Shown: positions 32,557 to 42,738, counted from the stretch's first letter. The stretch is DNA of 64,000 bases from Romboutsia lituseburensis (GCF_024723825.1 NZ_JANQBQ010000001.1:2790001-2854000), one strand, 5' to 3'. The notes: generated by a model from the sequence alone, not told the origin. Numbers and translations: made by a program.

Positions 32557-35118
32557 TTGAGTACATTTAAATTAGCAATATCTTATATGAAAAAGCAAAA
32601 AGGAAAAACAATAGCATTATTATCAAGTATTGTACTTTCAGTAATGCTTATTTTTTCTATGACTGTAATTAGGGATTCAGGATATGATTCTCAAATAAAA
32701 GAGATGAAGGATTTACATGGTGACTATCATGTAGAGTTTAATTCACTTAGTAAAAATCAAATACAAAATTTAAAAAAGGAAAAAGATATATCAAAGTCGA
32801 GTATATCAAAAGAATTATGCAAAATAGTAGATAAAAAAAGTGGAGTTAATCTTGATTTAAATTCATTTGATAAAGGTTTTATAAGTTCTTTAGGATATAA
32901 GATATATGGAAGAGAACCGATAAAAGACGGAGAAATAGTCATAGAAAAAGAAGCTGCAAGTCAGATGGGGATATCTAACCCCTTAAATAAAAATATAGAC
33001 TTAATGCTTTTGAACAACTATATGGATGATAATGAAATTAACTCTATAGACAGTGCAAATAAAACATTTAAAATCGTTGGTTTAGTAGAAAAATCAGATA
33101 AGTATTATGATATATCTAAGTATGATTGTACATTTAGAGCTTTTGTAAATAATGATTTTAAGATGCCAATAAAACCCAGAGATACGTATACTGGAACTAT
33201 ATATCTTAAATCAGAAAAAGATATACCTCAATTTGTAACGAAAATGATAAAAAAAATAGATACTAATATATTCAATTTGCATGAAAATGCTGAGGTTGAT
33301 TTGGCAAAATCTCATAAATCGATTTCAAAATACAGCATAGAAAATAGTATAAACTCAATACTTTTAGTAGTTGTATCAACTATTGTAATATACAACATAT
33401 TTAATATTATTTTTCAGAATATGACTAATCAAGTAGGTCTTATGAGATCTATTGGAATGCCAAAGAAGAAGGTAAAGAACTTATTTATTAGTATGAGCTT
33501 TATTTATATAATTTTAGGAACTTTAATAGGAATAATATTTGGAATTATTTTTTCATATGTTGGCTTAAGAGTAGTGTATGGATATAGCTCTATGCTAACA
33601 ATACAAATGCCTAGCATAATATATTCTTTTGCAGTTTCAATTATATCAGTATCTCTTTCTAGTTTTATAGTAATTAGAAAAGCTATGAAGATGTCTATAA
33701 TTGAGGCTACGAGGGTAAGCGACAAATATAGAAAAAAATCAAAGAGTAAAAATATAGATAAAAAAAATAAAAATGTACTTATAAATATAGCGACTAGAAA
33801 TTTATGGAGAAATAAACCTAGAACTATATTGACAATACTCGCAATTACTTTTGTTGGAACAATGTTTATATTAAATTTAGGTGTTAAAAGCTTTATAAAA
33901 TATAATATGGAAGAAGGAATAACTGGTGGTTCATGGTCCATGTCATATGGTAGTGTAGATAAAACTGTTGAGGGTAATAATCAAAATTCAGAATATCTAT
34001 TTTATAAATTAGATAATGATTTAATACACAAAATTAATAATATGAAAAACGTAAGATATGTAGAACCACATTTTAATAATCCTTATGGTCAGATTATACT
34101 TTCTAAAGATAAGTTATCAAAGGCTTATCAAAATGAATTAAACAGAAAAAAGTCGCTTTATCAAGTTGAATATAACAATGAGTATCCACTTTTAATAAGA
34201 GGATATAGTGATGATATGTTAAAGAAAAGACAAGAATTTATTGAAAAAGGGGAAAATATTATAAAGCCTACATCAGGTGAGTACAAGAAAATAATCTTAG
34301 TTAACAATACAAATTCACAGGTTACAAACACTTTTGATGCAAAGATAATTGATAATGTGAAAATAGGAGACATTATAGAAATAAAACTCCCTGTATATAA
34401 AGATGACATTGAAAAATATGAAAATTTCAAAGTAGAGGTTGGAGCTATCATGAAAGAATCATATGCAGCAGGACAGGATGGTAACATGCAAGCTCAAGGG
34501 GCTCAAGTAATATTTAGAGAAGATGACTATAAAGAATTAACAGGTCAAAAAGAGTATAATAAGCTATTTGTAACAGTTGAAAAAGGAAAGTTATATTCTG
34601 TAGAACAAAAATTAAAAGAATTAACGAAAAATTATGGAGCTACAGAGATAAATGGAAAAGGAGAAGAGTTAAAATTTATTGGAGCTCAACAAAATTCTGA
34701 AGAAAAGCTTTCTATAATATATCAGATTTTGACTTTATTAATACTTTCAGTAAATATCATTTTTATTATGAGAAGTAATATTATTACAAGAAGAAAAGAA
34801 TTGGCAACTTTAAGGGCAATTGGATTGAGTATAAAAAACATTAAAAAAATCTTAATTATTGAAAGTGAATTATATGGAATAGTCGCTTCTATAATAGGAT
34901 CTGTGATTGCAACAATTTATCACAACTATGGTATAGCAAGGTCTAACAAAGGTCTTTTAGCAGGAGGATATACTAGGGTTGCAGAATATCAAATTCCTTG
35001 GACTCAGATAATTATACTATTTACTATTTTTATCATTATGGGGATTGTTGCAGTATATTTATCTAAAGACAAAATAGAAGGTAATTCAATAACAGAGGGT
35101 ATTTCAGAAAATTTCTAA
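32557..35118 (+). CDS. FtsX-type ABC transporter permease
   Basis: An 853-residue MacB/FtsX-like permease. One membrane segment lies near residue 20, then a large extracellular domain (about 40-260). A group of three segments follows (about 265-380), a fourth near 415, a second large extracellular domain (about 435-725), and three final segments (about 730-840). FtsX-family landmarks are NIIFQNMTNQVGLMRSIGMP and IITRRKELATLRAIGLSIKN. Such proteins move antimicrobial peptides or lipoproteins by mechanotransmission. It starts with TTG after GAGGGGG. With the ATPase downstream it forms a two-gene exporter controlled by system 1. Confidence 0.8.
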   Translation: MSTFKLAISYMKKQKGKTIALLSSIVLSVMLIFSMTVIRDSGYDSQIKEMKDLHGDYHVEFNSLSKNQIQNLKKEKDISKSSISKELCKIVDKKSGVNLDLNSFDKGFISSLGYKIYGREPIKDGEIVIEKEAASQMGISNPLNKNIDLMLLNNYMDDNEINSIDSANKTFKIVGLVEKSDKYYDISKYDCTFRAFVNNDFKMPIKPRDTYTGTIYLKSEKDIPQFVTKMIKKIDTNIFNLHENAEVDLAKSHKSISKYSIENSINSILLVVVSTIVIYNIFNIIFQNMTNQVGLMRSIGMPKKKVKNLFISMSFIYIILGTLIGIIFGIIFSYVGLRVVYGYSSMLTIQMPSIIYSFAVSIISVSLSSFIVIRKAMKMSIIEATRVSDKYRKKSKSKNIDKKNKNVLINIATRNLWRNKPRTILTILAITFVGTMFILNLGVKSFIKYNMEEGITGGSWSMSYGSVDKTVEGNNQNSEYLFYKLDNDLIHKINNMKNVRYVEPHFNNPYGQIILSKDKLSKAYQNELNRKKSLYQVEYNNEYPLLIRGYSDDMLKKRQEFIEKGENIIKPTSGEYKKIILVNNTNSQVTNTFDAKIIDNVKIGDIIEIKLPVYKDDIEKYENFKVEVGAIMKESYAAGQDGNMQAQGAQVIFREDDYKELTGQKEYNKLFVTVEKGKLYSVEQKLKELTKNYGATEINGKGEELKFIGAQQNSEEKLSIIYQILTLLILSVNIIFIMRSNIITRRKELATLRAIGLSIKNIKKILIIESELYGIVASIIGSVIATIYHNYGIARSNKGLLAGGYTRVAEYQIPWTQIIILFTIFIIMGIVAVYLSKDKIEGNSITEGISENF

Positions 35119-35161
35119 TAACTTTTAATTAATAATTAAAGCAAACTTGGAGGAGTAAAAT

Positions 35162-35824
35162 ATGAAAAAATTAAAGATATCAAATCTAAAAAAGACATAC
35201 GGAAAAGATGAAAATAAAGTACATGCCTTAGATGGAATAAATTTAGAGATAGAGCCGAATAAATTTACGGCTATAATAGGTCCAAGTGGTTCTGGAAAAA
35301 GTACATTGCTTCATTGTATGGCAGGGCTGGATAAACCAACTTCAGGAAATGTTTATCTTGATGATGTGGATATATATACTTTAAATGATGAAAAACTATC
35401 AAAGATAAGACGAGACGAATTTGGATTTATATTTCAAAGCTATAATCTAATATCCGTTATAAATGTATATGATAATATAACACTACCAGTTTCTATAGAT
35501 GGAAAAAAAGAAGAGAAAGAATATATAAATACTTTAATTGAAAAGCTAGGCATATCAAATCAAATTAAAAAATTTCCAAATGAACTTTCAGGAGGACAAC
35601 AGCAAAGGGTGGCAATAGCTAGAGCACTTGCAAATAAACCTTCTGTGATATTTGCAGATGAACCTACTGGAAATTTAGATTCAAAGACGACAGATGAAGT
35701 AATGGATATTTTAAAAGTCTGTGTTAAAGAATTTAATCAAACACTGGTCATGATAACTCATAATAGTGATATTGCAAAAATGGCAGACAAAGTTATAACT
35801 ATAGCTGATGGGAAGATATTATAA
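35162..35824 (+). CDS. ABC transporter ATPase of the MacB/LolD type
   Basis: A 220-residue ATPase partner of the FtsX-type permease. Walker A GPSGSGKST, Q-loop FIFQSYNLI, signature LSGGQQQRVAIARAL, Walker B VIFADEPTGNLDS and switch MITHNSDIAKMADK are all intact. It is the closest match to the LolD/MacB/BceA subfamily. GGAGG precedes the ATG. A strong terminator follows. Confidence 0.9.
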   Translation: MKKLKISNLKKTYGKDENKVHALDGINLEIEPNKFTAIIGPSGSGKSTLLHCMAGLDKPTSGNVYLDDVDIYTLNDEKLSKIRRDEFGFIFQSYNLISVINVYDNITLPVSIDGKKEEKEYINTLIEKLGISNQIKKFPNELSGGQQQRVAIARALANKPSVIFADEPTGNLDSKTTDEVMDILKVCVKEFNQTLVMITHNSDIAKMADKVITIADGKIL

Positions 35825-35868
35825 ATATATTTTAATAATTACTAAAATAGAAAAATTAAAAGTTATGT

Positions 35869-35900
35869 AAAGAGATAGTAATGTAACTATCTCTTTTTTA
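35869..35900 (+). terminator. Terminator of the ABC exporter operon
   Basis: AAAGAGATAGT pairs with ACTATCTCTTT, loop AATGTA, followed by TTTT. Confidence 0.8.
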
Positions 35901-35997
35901 TGTAAAATATATTAAAATATTCAATAAATTAGTAAATACGATTAAATAATACAAAATATGACAAAAAAGTAGATAATAAGTATATATTCTTTCGAAA

Positions 35998-36047
35998 TCT
36001 TAAGAAATTCTTAACAATATATTAAGAATTTACTGTTACGATATACT
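35998..36047 (+). promoter_or_regulatory. Candidate activated promoter with tandem TCTTAA repeats upstream of dltD
   Basis: TCTTAA occurs at 35998-36003 and 36009-36014, an 11-bp period typical of OmpR/PhoB-type response regulators. An inverted copy (TTAAGA) lies at 36022-36027. TATACT at 36042-36047 is a good -10 with no matching -35, as in regulator-dependent promoters. Further down, ATTTACG / CGTAAAT form a dyad (36110-36136). Which regulator binds is unknown; dlt operons are commonly under cationic-peptide-sensing control. Confidence 0.4.
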
Positions 36048-36166
36048 GGTGATAAAAAATAAGTTAATGAAAGTAAAAATTTTTTCTATGAACTAGTTAA
36101 AATACAATCATTTACGCCTAAAATACGGACGTAAATTAATTATAAATATTTATAGGAGATTTAAAT

Positions 36167-37357
36167 ATGAAAAAATCAATTTATTTAATTATGCCATTAG
36201 TAGTAGGTGGTATATTTTTATTTGGATTAAATAAATTCCTTGACTCTAAAATTGACTATATGCTTAAAGAAAAAGACTTAATACCAATAATGAATGATGC
36301 TTTAAGTGATGTAAAGGATAAGGGAGTTATCGCTAATAACCATTTTTTAAGAAATAAAGATATTATGATGTTAGGATCATCAGAGTTAAGCCACTCAACA
36401 AAGCAACATCCAACTTACTATTTTAATACCAGTAGAAGTAAAAATGAGGTTATTACAATAGGTAGAGCATATACTCAAAGCTTACAAGATGCTACTATTT
36501 TAGGAAGTTTTGATTCAAGTGTAAAAGATAAGAAAGTTGTCTTATTAGTTTCAATGCAGTGGTTTATGGATAGAGAAGGGGTTACACCCCATCATTACCA
36601 AACTAGATTTTCACCAACTCAATTTTATGCCTTTTTAAATAACCCAAGTATTTCAAATGAAAATAAGATAAAGTTTGCTGATAGATCAAGTAAATTATTA
36701 GCTGATTCAGAAGATTATAAATCTGAATCTGTATATGCTAAGTTATATAGTTCAGATACATTTTTATCTAATACTGAGAAAGTGTTATTAAAACCTTATT
36801 TTGAATTTAGAAAATATATAGTAAGCCTTAAAGAGAAAGGTACAACATTTAAAAAATTACTAATTTTACAGGATAAAAAAGCTCCAGTCAAAAGTAAACC
36901 TATAGATTGGAAAAATGAAGAAGAAAAAGCTATAATGGATGCTAAAAAGAGAGTTGGAAATAACGAATTATGTATAGATAAGGGATATTACAGACATAAT
37001 TTTGGGAAAAATTTACACAAATTAGAAGGTAAATATAAATATGTAAATCTTTTAGAATCAAAAGAGTTTTACGATTACCAATTAAATCTAGATATATGTA
37101 ATGACTTAGGAATAAAACCTGTAGTTGTATTAATACCAGGTATGGATAAGTTCTATAATATGACAGGAATTTCAACAGAAGAACGACATGAATTTTATGA
37201 TAAAGCAGGAAACATTGCAAAAGAGCATGGTTTTAAAGTTATAGATCTTAGAGAAAATGAAACTGAGAAATATTACTTGAGAGATGTAATGCACCTGGGG
37301 ACGAAAGGTTGGGTAGATGTTTGTGAAAAGCTATTTAAAGAATTTAATCAGCAATAA
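36167..37357 (+). CDS. dltD: DltD, D-alanine transfer to teichoic acid
   Basis: A membrane-anchored extracellular acyltransferase/esterase that finishes D-alanylation of teichoic acids, lowering negative charge and raising resistance to cationic peptides. One N-terminal membrane helix (residues 4-24) precedes an SGNH-like domain. The nucleophile serine is in MLGSSELSHS (residues 68-77), the mid domain has PTQFYAFLNN, and the catalytic Asp/His lie in RDVMHLGTKGW near the end. 396 residues. As in Clostridioides difficile, dltD comes first in the operon. Its last codons overlap the proposed dltX. Confidence 0.92.
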   Translation: MKKSIYLIMPLVVGGIFLFGLNKFLDSKIDYMLKEKDLIPIMNDALSDVKDKGVIANNHFLRNKDIMMLGSSELSHSTKQHPTYYFNTSRSKNEVITIGRAYTQSLQDATILGSFDSSVKDKKVVLLVSMQWFMDREGVTPHHYQTRFSPTQFYAFLNNPSISNENKIKFADRSSKLLADSEDYKSESVYAKLYSSDTFLSNTEKVLLKPYFEFRKYIVSLKEKGTTFKKLLILQDKKAPVKSKPIDWKNEEEKAIMDAKKRVGNNELCIDKGYYRHNFGKNLHKLEGKYKYVNLLESKEFYDYQLNLDICNDLGIKPVVVLIPGMDKFYNMTGISTEERHEFYDKAGNIAKEHGFKVIDLRENETEKYYLRDVMHLGTKGWVDVCEKLFKEFNQQ

Positions 37358-37463
37358 ATATTTAATTATGAGTATATGTATTACGATAATAATAATTATG
37401 GCTATATTAGTATTTACATTTACGCCATTTAAAGAATTACCATTTATATATAATGAGTTTTAA
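37323..37463 (+). CDS. dltX: DltX, small membrane protein of D-alanylation
   Basis: A 46-residue ORF hidden between dltD and dltA. It begins at a GTG inside dltD (MKSYLKNLISNKYLIM), has one hydrophobic helix and ends in PFIYNEF. The FIYNEF-type C-terminus is the hallmark of DltX, the small protein that passes D-alanine between DltB and DltD. A shorter version would start at the ATG at 37368 (31 residues), but that lacks a Shine-Dalgarno and most of the basic N-terminus. The short size and overlap with dltD explain why gene callers miss it. Usual position for dltX is before dltA, as here. Confidence 0.75.
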   Translation: MKSYLKNLISNKYLIMSICITIIIIMAILVFTFTPFKELPFIYNEF

Positions 37464-37478
37464 TAAGGAGAAATAGAT

Positions 37479-38993
37479 ATGAAAATCATTGAAGGTATAA
37501 AAAAATATTCAAATACAGATAGAGTAGCACTAAAATGTAATGAAGAAACTCTTTCATATAAAAATTTAGATAAGTATTCAGAAGCAATTGCATTATATTT
37601 AAAAGATATATATGGGGATGAAAATACTCCTATAGTTATATACGGTAACAAAGAAAATATGATAATGGCATGTATGATAGGTGCTTTAAAATCTGGGAGA
37701 GCTTATGCTCCATTAGATATAAGTTTCCCAATAGATAGAGTATTTGAAGTTACTAAAGAAATTAAACCAAAAGTATTTTTCAACTTTAGTGAAGAAACTG
37801 AATTTGGAGATTTAAATGTTGTAAATGAAGAGAAGCTTAAAGAAATAATCAAAGAGTATGAAGGAAAGACGATATCTAAGGAAAACTGGGTAAAAGAGGA
37901 TGAAAATGCATATATCCTATTTACATCAGGAAGTACGGGAAAACCAAAAGGAGTACAAATAAGTTCAAACAACTTAGATAGTTTTGTTGATTGGATGAGT
38001 CCATATTTAAAAATTGATGGAAGTGAGAAGGTAGTTATGAATCAAGCTGCATACTCATTTGACCTTTCAGTTACATCAATATATCCAGGTTTAGTACATG
38101 GAGCTACATTATTTTCTTTATCAAAGAAAGTTTTAGCAGATTATAAAGAATTATTTAATCAATTTGAAAAATCAGATATGACAGTTTGGGTTTCAACTCC
38201 ATCATTTGCAGGGGTTTGTGTAACGGAAAATAGTTTTAATCAAGAAATGTTACCAAAGCTTGAATCAATGATATTTATAGGTGAAACTTTACCGAAGAGT
38301 TTATCTAAAACTTTATTAGAGAGATTTCCAAATACAAGAGTTGTAAATGGATATGGACCAACAGAGGCAACAGTTGGAGTCAGCGTAAATGATATATCAC
38401 AAGAAATGATAGATGATGAAAAGAGCCTTCCAGTTGGATATCCTATGGAAAACTGTAAGATAAAGATATTAGATGAAAATGGAAAAGAACTTCCAGAAGG
38501 TGAAAAAGGTGAAATCATAATAATAGGACCTTCAGTATCTAAAGGATATTTCAATAATAAAGAAAAAACTGATGAAGTATTCTTCTATGATGAGATAGAC
38601 GGAATTAAGCATAGAGCTTATAGAACTGGAGATAGTGGCTATATATTAGATGGAAATATATATTACTGTGGAAGAAGAGATTTCCAAATAAAATTAAATG
38701 GATTTAGAATAGAGATAGAAGACATAGAAAGCAACTTAAGAAAAGTTGAAAATGTAAAAAATGCAGTGGTTATACCTGTTTATAAAAATGAAAAAATTGC
38801 TTACTTAAAAGGAATTGTAGAGTTAAAAGAAAGTAGTTCATTAAGTGATATAAAAATTGGAATTGCAATAAAAAAAGAGTTAGGTAAATATATACCTTCA
38901 TATATGATACCGAGAACTATAAAAACTATAGAGAAGTTCCCTACTAATATAAATGGGAAAATAGATAGAAAGAAACTTATGGAGGAAAATTAA
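37479..38993 (+). CDS. dltA: DltA, D-alanine:carrier protein ligase
   Basis: It activates D-alanine with ATP and loads it on DltC, in the cytoplasm. It is an adenylation-domain enzyme of 504 residues, normal length. The signature YILFTSGSTGKPKGV is near residue 145, NGYGPTEATVGVS near 290, YRTGDSGYILDGNIYYCGR in the hinge region and the C-terminal lysine in NINGKIDRKKL. AAGGAG precedes the ATG. The dltB start overlaps its last codons. Confidence 0.95.
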   Translation: MKIIEGIKKYSNTDRVALKCNEETLSYKNLDKYSEAIALYLKDIYGDENTPIVIYGNKENMIMACMIGALKSGRAYAPLDISFPIDRVFEVTKEIKPKVFFNFSEETEFGDLNVVNEEKLKEIIKEYEGKTISKENWVKEDENAYILFTSGSTGKPKGVQISSNNLDSFVDWMSPYLKIDGSEKVVMNQAAYSFDLSVTSIYPGLVHGATLFSLSKKVLADYKELFNQFEKSDMTVWVSTPSFAGVCVTENSFNQEMLPKLESMIFIGETLPKSLSKTLLERFPNTRVVNGYGPTEATVGVSVNDISQEMIDDEKSLPVGYPMENCKIKILDENGKELPEGEKGEIIIIGPSVSKGYFNNKEKTDEVFFYDEIDGIKHRAYRTGDSGYILDGNIYYCGRRDFQIKLNGFRIEIEDIESNLRKVENVKNAVVIPVYKNEKIAYLKGIVELKESSSLSDIKIGIAIKKELGKYIPSYMIPRTIKTIEKFPTNINGKIDRKKLMEEN

Positions 38994-40141
38994 TGACTTT
39001 TTCACAATATGGAGATTATTTTTACCTTTATATATTACTATTAACTATGATTCCAGCGATAATCTTAGGGTTAAGAGAAAAAAGTATAAAATATTATGGA
39101 ATGATAGCAACAATATTCATGATATTTTTAATCGTTGGTGTAAATGTTAGCCTTAAGTTCTTAATAGCATTTATAGTAATGGAAGTTGGAGTGATTAAAG
39201 GGTATGAGTATGTAAGAAAGAAAACAGATAGTAAACTTATATATAGATTATTTTTAATAGCTTCAATGTCTCCTATTATAATCAATAAAATTTCGCCACT
39301 TACATCATTTGGAACTATAGGGTTTATAGGAATTTCGTACTTGAATTTTAGAGCTATCCAAATGGTAATTGAAATTTATGATGGAGCAATAAAAGAAGTA
39401 AAAATTTCAACGATGCTTTACTTTATATTATTCTTCCCAACTTTAAGTTCTGGTCCGATTGATAGATCAAGAAGATTTGAAAAAGAGCTAGAAAAGAAAA
39501 TACCTAGAGATGAATATATAAATGATTATTTAATTCCAGGATTTAAAAAGATATTTATGGGAATTGGATATAAATTTGTAATAGCATTTATGATAAACAT
39601 ATTTTTAATGTCAAGAATACCTTCAAAAGTAAGCTTTACGAGTGTAATTTGTTACATGTACACTTATAGCTTATACTTATTCTTTGACTTTGGAGGATAC
39701 AGTTTATTTGCGGTAGGTACTAGTTATATATTTGGTATACAAGCACCAGATAACTTTAACAAACCATTTTTAAGTAAAGACATGAAAGAATTCTGGACAA
39801 GATGGCATATAAGTCTTTCTAGATGGTTCGGAGATTATATTTTCTCAAGATTTGTAATAGCATCTATGAGAAAGAAAAGATTTAAAAAAAGAGCTACCGC
39901 ATCTCATGTTGCTCAAATGATTACAATGTTAGTAATGGGTGCATGGCATGGATTAACGTGGTATTATATAGTTTATGGGATATATCAAGGTGTAGTACTT
40001 GTACTTACTGATATATATCAAAAGAAATCAAAGTTTTATAAAAAACATAAAAAAGAGAAGTGGTTTGAGATTGTACAAATTGTAGTAACATTCCATATAG
40101 CATGTTTTGGATTGTTAATTTTCTCAGGACACTACGCTTAA
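38993..40141 (+). CDS. dltB: DltB, MBOAT-family D-alanine transferase
   Basis: A multi-pass membrane O-acyltransferase (about ten segments, 382 residues) that moves D-alanine from DltC across the membrane. MBOAT landmarks: FFPTLSSGPIDRSRRFEKEL, KEFWTRWHISLSRWFGDYIF and the catalytic histidine in MGAWHGLTWYYIVYG. It overlaps dltA by one base, with GGAGG just before the ATG. Confidence 0.95.
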   Translation: MTFSQYGDYFYLYILLLTMIPAIILGLREKSIKYYGMIATIFMIFLIVGVNVSLKFLIAFIVMEVGVIKGYEYVRKKTDSKLIYRLFLIASMSPIIINKISPLTSFGTIGFIGISYLNFRAIQMVIEIYDGAIKEVKISTMLYFILFFPTLSSGPIDRSRRFEKELEKKIPRDEYINDYLIPGFKKIFMGIGYKFVIAFMINIFLMSRIPSKVSFTSVICYMYTYSLYLFFDFGGYSLFAVGTSYIFGIQAPDNFNKPFLSKDMKEFWTRWHISLSRWFGDYIFSRFVIASMRKKRFKKRATASHVAQMITMLVMGAWHGLTWYYIVYGIYQGVVLVLTDIYQKKSKFYKKHKKEKWFEIVQIVVTFHIACFGLLIFSGHYA

Positions 40142-40158
40142 TTTGAGGAGGAGTTAAA

Positions 40159-40392
40159 ATGCAAGAAGCAGTTATATCAATTTTTGAAGATGTTTTAGAT
40201 TGTGATGAAATAAAAGAGGATTTAGATTTAGATTTATTTGAAGCAGAACTTTTAGACTCATTAGCAATAATAGAGGTTTTACTTGAGATAGAAGAAAGAT
40301 TAGGAATAGTACTTCAACCTACAGATTTAGAAAGAAGCGACATGGCTACAGTAAATAATTTAACTAAGTTTTTAGAAAGTAGAAAAAAATAA
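40159..40392 (+). CDS. dltC: DltC, D-alanyl carrier protein
   Basis: A 77-residue acyl-carrier-type protein. The phosphopantetheine attachment site is Ser34 in AELLDSLAIIEVLLEIEERL. It is acidic, as expected, and 17 bases after dltB. It completes the dltDXABC operon, with a terminator about 90 bases downstream. Confidence 0.95.
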   Translation: MQEAVISIFEDVLDCDEIKEDLDLDLFEAELLDSLAIIEVLLEIEERLGIVLQPTDLERSDMATVNNLTKFLESRKK

Positions 40393-40479
40393 ATATTTTT
40401 ATGTAATATATAATTTAGTTATAGATATGATTTTTAATAATCATATAAAACTATTTAAAATGAACATGACTTTAGAGTG

Positions 40480-40548
40480 AAATCTAACTTACTAGATCCT
40501 TTATATTTTCAAATTGATGTATGGATCATGAGTGAGTTAGATTTTTTT
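40480..40548 (+). terminator. Terminator of the dlt operon
   Basis: AAATCTAACTTACT and GATCC pair with GGATC and AGTGAGTTAGATTT across a 20-base AT-rich apical region, followed by a T-run. Confidence 0.7.
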
Positions 40549-40590
40549 AATATAAGCTTGAATTTTATAAGTTTAAGAGGAGTTTAGATA

Positions 40591-42606
40591 ATGAAGACTA
40601 TAGCTGTAGTTACGGATGGAATATCAAGATTAGAATTATTTTTAAATAAGAACTTAGAAAACATTTTTAAAGATAAAGTAAAAATAAAAAACTATTATTT
40701 AAATACTATGTCTAAAGAGCAGTCAATTGAAGGTGATGTAGTTCTTGCAATGATAGATAATAGAGCTATAAAAATAAAGGAATATATAGATGATACAAAA
40801 AAGATAATAAGAATAAATAGAAGCATAAAACAAAAGGAAGTATATAAACTATTTGCATTGCCGGAAGGAATAGATGTGTTAGTTGTAAATGACAATGAAC
40901 ACACTATATTAGAAACTGTATCCAGCTTGTATGATATGGGTATAAATCACTTGAATTTTATACAATATGATCCAAGTAAAGAGTACAGACATATTAAAGT
41001 TGCGGTCACACCTGGAGAATCAAATTTAGTTCCTAGCTATATTGAAGAAGTAATTGATCTTGGACATAGATGTATTGATAGTTCAACTTTTCTTCAAATA
41101 ATAGCGAAGTTAAATATAGATGATAAGCAAGTAACAGAAAGGTTAATAAAATATTCAGATGAAGTTATTAGTTCATACTCTGGTATAAATACAAAATATA
41201 AAGAACTAACTATAAAAAATGAAGAATTAAATTCTATAATAAATTTATCAAGTGTAGGTATGGCTATGGTATCAAATAAAGAAGAAATATTAATTTGTAA
41301 CCAAAGTGTAAAGAGGATACTAGATATTGAAAGTGATATAGTTGGAAAAAAATTAAATGACATAGATAATAATGACATCAAGATCATTTTTAGTTTGGAT
41401 AAAGCTAAGGATGAAGTTATAAAGTTTAAAAATAAATATATAAATGTAAATAAATATAATATAGAGAGTTTTGGTAAAGTTACAGGAGCATACTTCTGCA
41501 TACAGGAAATAACGTATATAAGAAAATTAGAGCAAAATTTATCTAAAAAACTAAGAGATAAAGGACAAGTTGCTAGATATAATTTTGATGATATAAAAAC
41601 TAACTCTTTAGAATTAGAAAAATCTAAGGAATTAGCAAAAAAGATAGCAAAATCAGATTATACAGTTTTAATAACTGGAGAAAGTGGAACAGGAAAAGAA
41701 TTAATGGCTCAATCTATACATAACGGCTCATTAAGGTTCAATCAGCCGTTTATAGCTATAAACTGTGCAGCAATGCCTGAAAATTTATTAGAAAGCGAGC
41801 TATTTGGATATGAGGAAGGTGCATTTACTGGTGCACTAAAAGGTGGTAAAAGAGGTTTGTTTGAACAAGCTCATAATGGAACTATATTCTTAGATGAAAT
41901 AGGGGATATGCCGATGTATTTACAAACCAAGCTTCTTAGGGTAATTCAGGAAAATCAAGTTATGAGAGTTGGAGGAGAAAGTGTAATAGACATTGATGTT
42001 AGAATTATTGCTGCTACGAATAAAAATTTACTTGATATGATAAAAAATGAAAAGTTCAGGGCTGATTTATACTATAGAATAAATGTACTTCCTATAAATA
42101 TCCCTCCTTTGAGGGATCGAAAAGAAGATATAGCTGAGCTGCTAAAATATTTTATGAAAAATAAAATTGAAATAAGTAATAAGGTCAAAGAAATAATTAA
42201 TAGTTATTCGTGGCCAGGAAATATTAGAGAATTAAGAAATACAGCTATGTATATAGATACAATGTGTATGGATAATAAAGTAAATATATGTGATTTACCA
42301 TATAATATTATGAATCATAAAAAAGAGTATAGCTATGAAATAAATATATTGAAAGAGAAAACATCTATAGATAAAGTAAATAAGATTATGCAAGTTATAA
42401 ATGCAGAAAATATATTAAATAAATCTATTGGAAGAAGTGGAATAGTTAATAAATTAAACGAATCTGGATATTTTATAACTGAAGGAGAAGTAAGAAAGAT
42501 ATTAAGTATATTTAAAGACTTAGATTTAGTTGCATCTGAAGTTGGAAGAAAAGGTAGTGAGCTAAGTGAAAAAGGCATTTACTTACTAAAATATATAAAT
42601 AGGTAA
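40591..42606 (+). CDS. Sigma-54-dependent activator with PrpR-like N-terminus, module 1
   Basis: A 671-residue enhancer-binding protein. Residues about 1-200 resemble a PrpR_N-type sensor, 215-320 a PAS domain. The AAA+ domain (about 335-570) has Walker [10 protein letters not shown], the sigma-54-contacting loop GAFTGA and Walker [11 protein letters not shown], plus RPLR-type [10 protein letters not shown]. The C-terminus is not a FIS helix but a winged-helix-like segment ([38 protein letters not shown]) shared with the second activator. A sigma-54 promoter lies 280 bases downstream, before the peptidase and permease genes, the likely targets. Confidence 0.88.
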   Translation: MKTIAVVTDGISRLELFLNKNLENIFKDKVKIKNYYLNTMSKEQSIEGDVVLAMIDNRAIKIKEYIDDTKKIIRINRSIKQKEVYKLFALPEGIDVLVVNDNEHTILETVSSLYDMGINHLNFIQYDPSKEYRHIKVAVTPGESNLVPSYIEEVIDLGHRCIDSSTFLQIIAKLNIDDKQVTERLIKYSDEVISSYSGINTKYKELTIKNEELNSIINLSSVGMAMVSNKEEILICNQSVKRILDIESDIVGKKLNDIDNNDIKIIFSLDKAKDEVIKFKNKYINVNKYNIESFGKVTGAYFCIQEITYIRKLEQNLSKKLRDKGQVARYNFDDIKTNSLELEKSKELAKKIAKSDYTVLITGESGTGKELMAQSIHNGSLRFNQPFIAINCAAMPENLLESELFGYEEGAFTGALKGGKRGLFEQAHNGTIFLDEIGDMPMYLQTKLLRVIQENQVMRVGGESVIDIDVRIIAATNKNLLDMIKNEKFRADLYYRINVLPINIPPLRDRKEDIAELLKYFMKNKIEISNKVKEIINSYSWPGNIRELRNTAMYIDTMCMDNKVNICDLPYNIMNHKKEYSYEINILKEKTSIDKVNKIMQVINAENILNKSIGRSGIVNKLNESGYFITEGEVRKILSIFKDLDLVASEVGRKGSELSEKGIYLLKYINR

Positions 42607-42643
42607 ATAAATAGGTAAAAACAGAAACCTAATAAACCTATTT
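42597..42643 (+). promoter_or_regulatory. Candidate upstream activating sequence, module 1
   Basis: AAATAGGT at 42597 (over the activator's stop codon) and at 42609, the half-site ACCTAATA at 42627 and ACCTATTT at 42636-42643 form overlapping dyads. The same AAATAGGT / ACCTATTT dyad spans the stop codon of the second activator. A separate U-tailed terminator follows at 42705, so this dyad is not needed as terminator here and may be the binding site of the activator, about 240 bp above the promoter. Confidence 0.5.
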
Positions 42644-42704
42644 AAAGTATAAATTGAATTTTTTAATAAAGAATTATGAATAAAAAAATATTATAAATAG
42701 AATG

Positions 42705-42738
42705 AAGAGGATAAGGATTTCTTACCTCTTTTTTTTAT
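42705..42738 (+). terminator. Terminator of the module 1 activator gene
   Basis: AAGAGGATAAG pairs with CTTACCTCTT (small internal mismatch), followed by TTTTTTTT. Confidence 0.7.
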
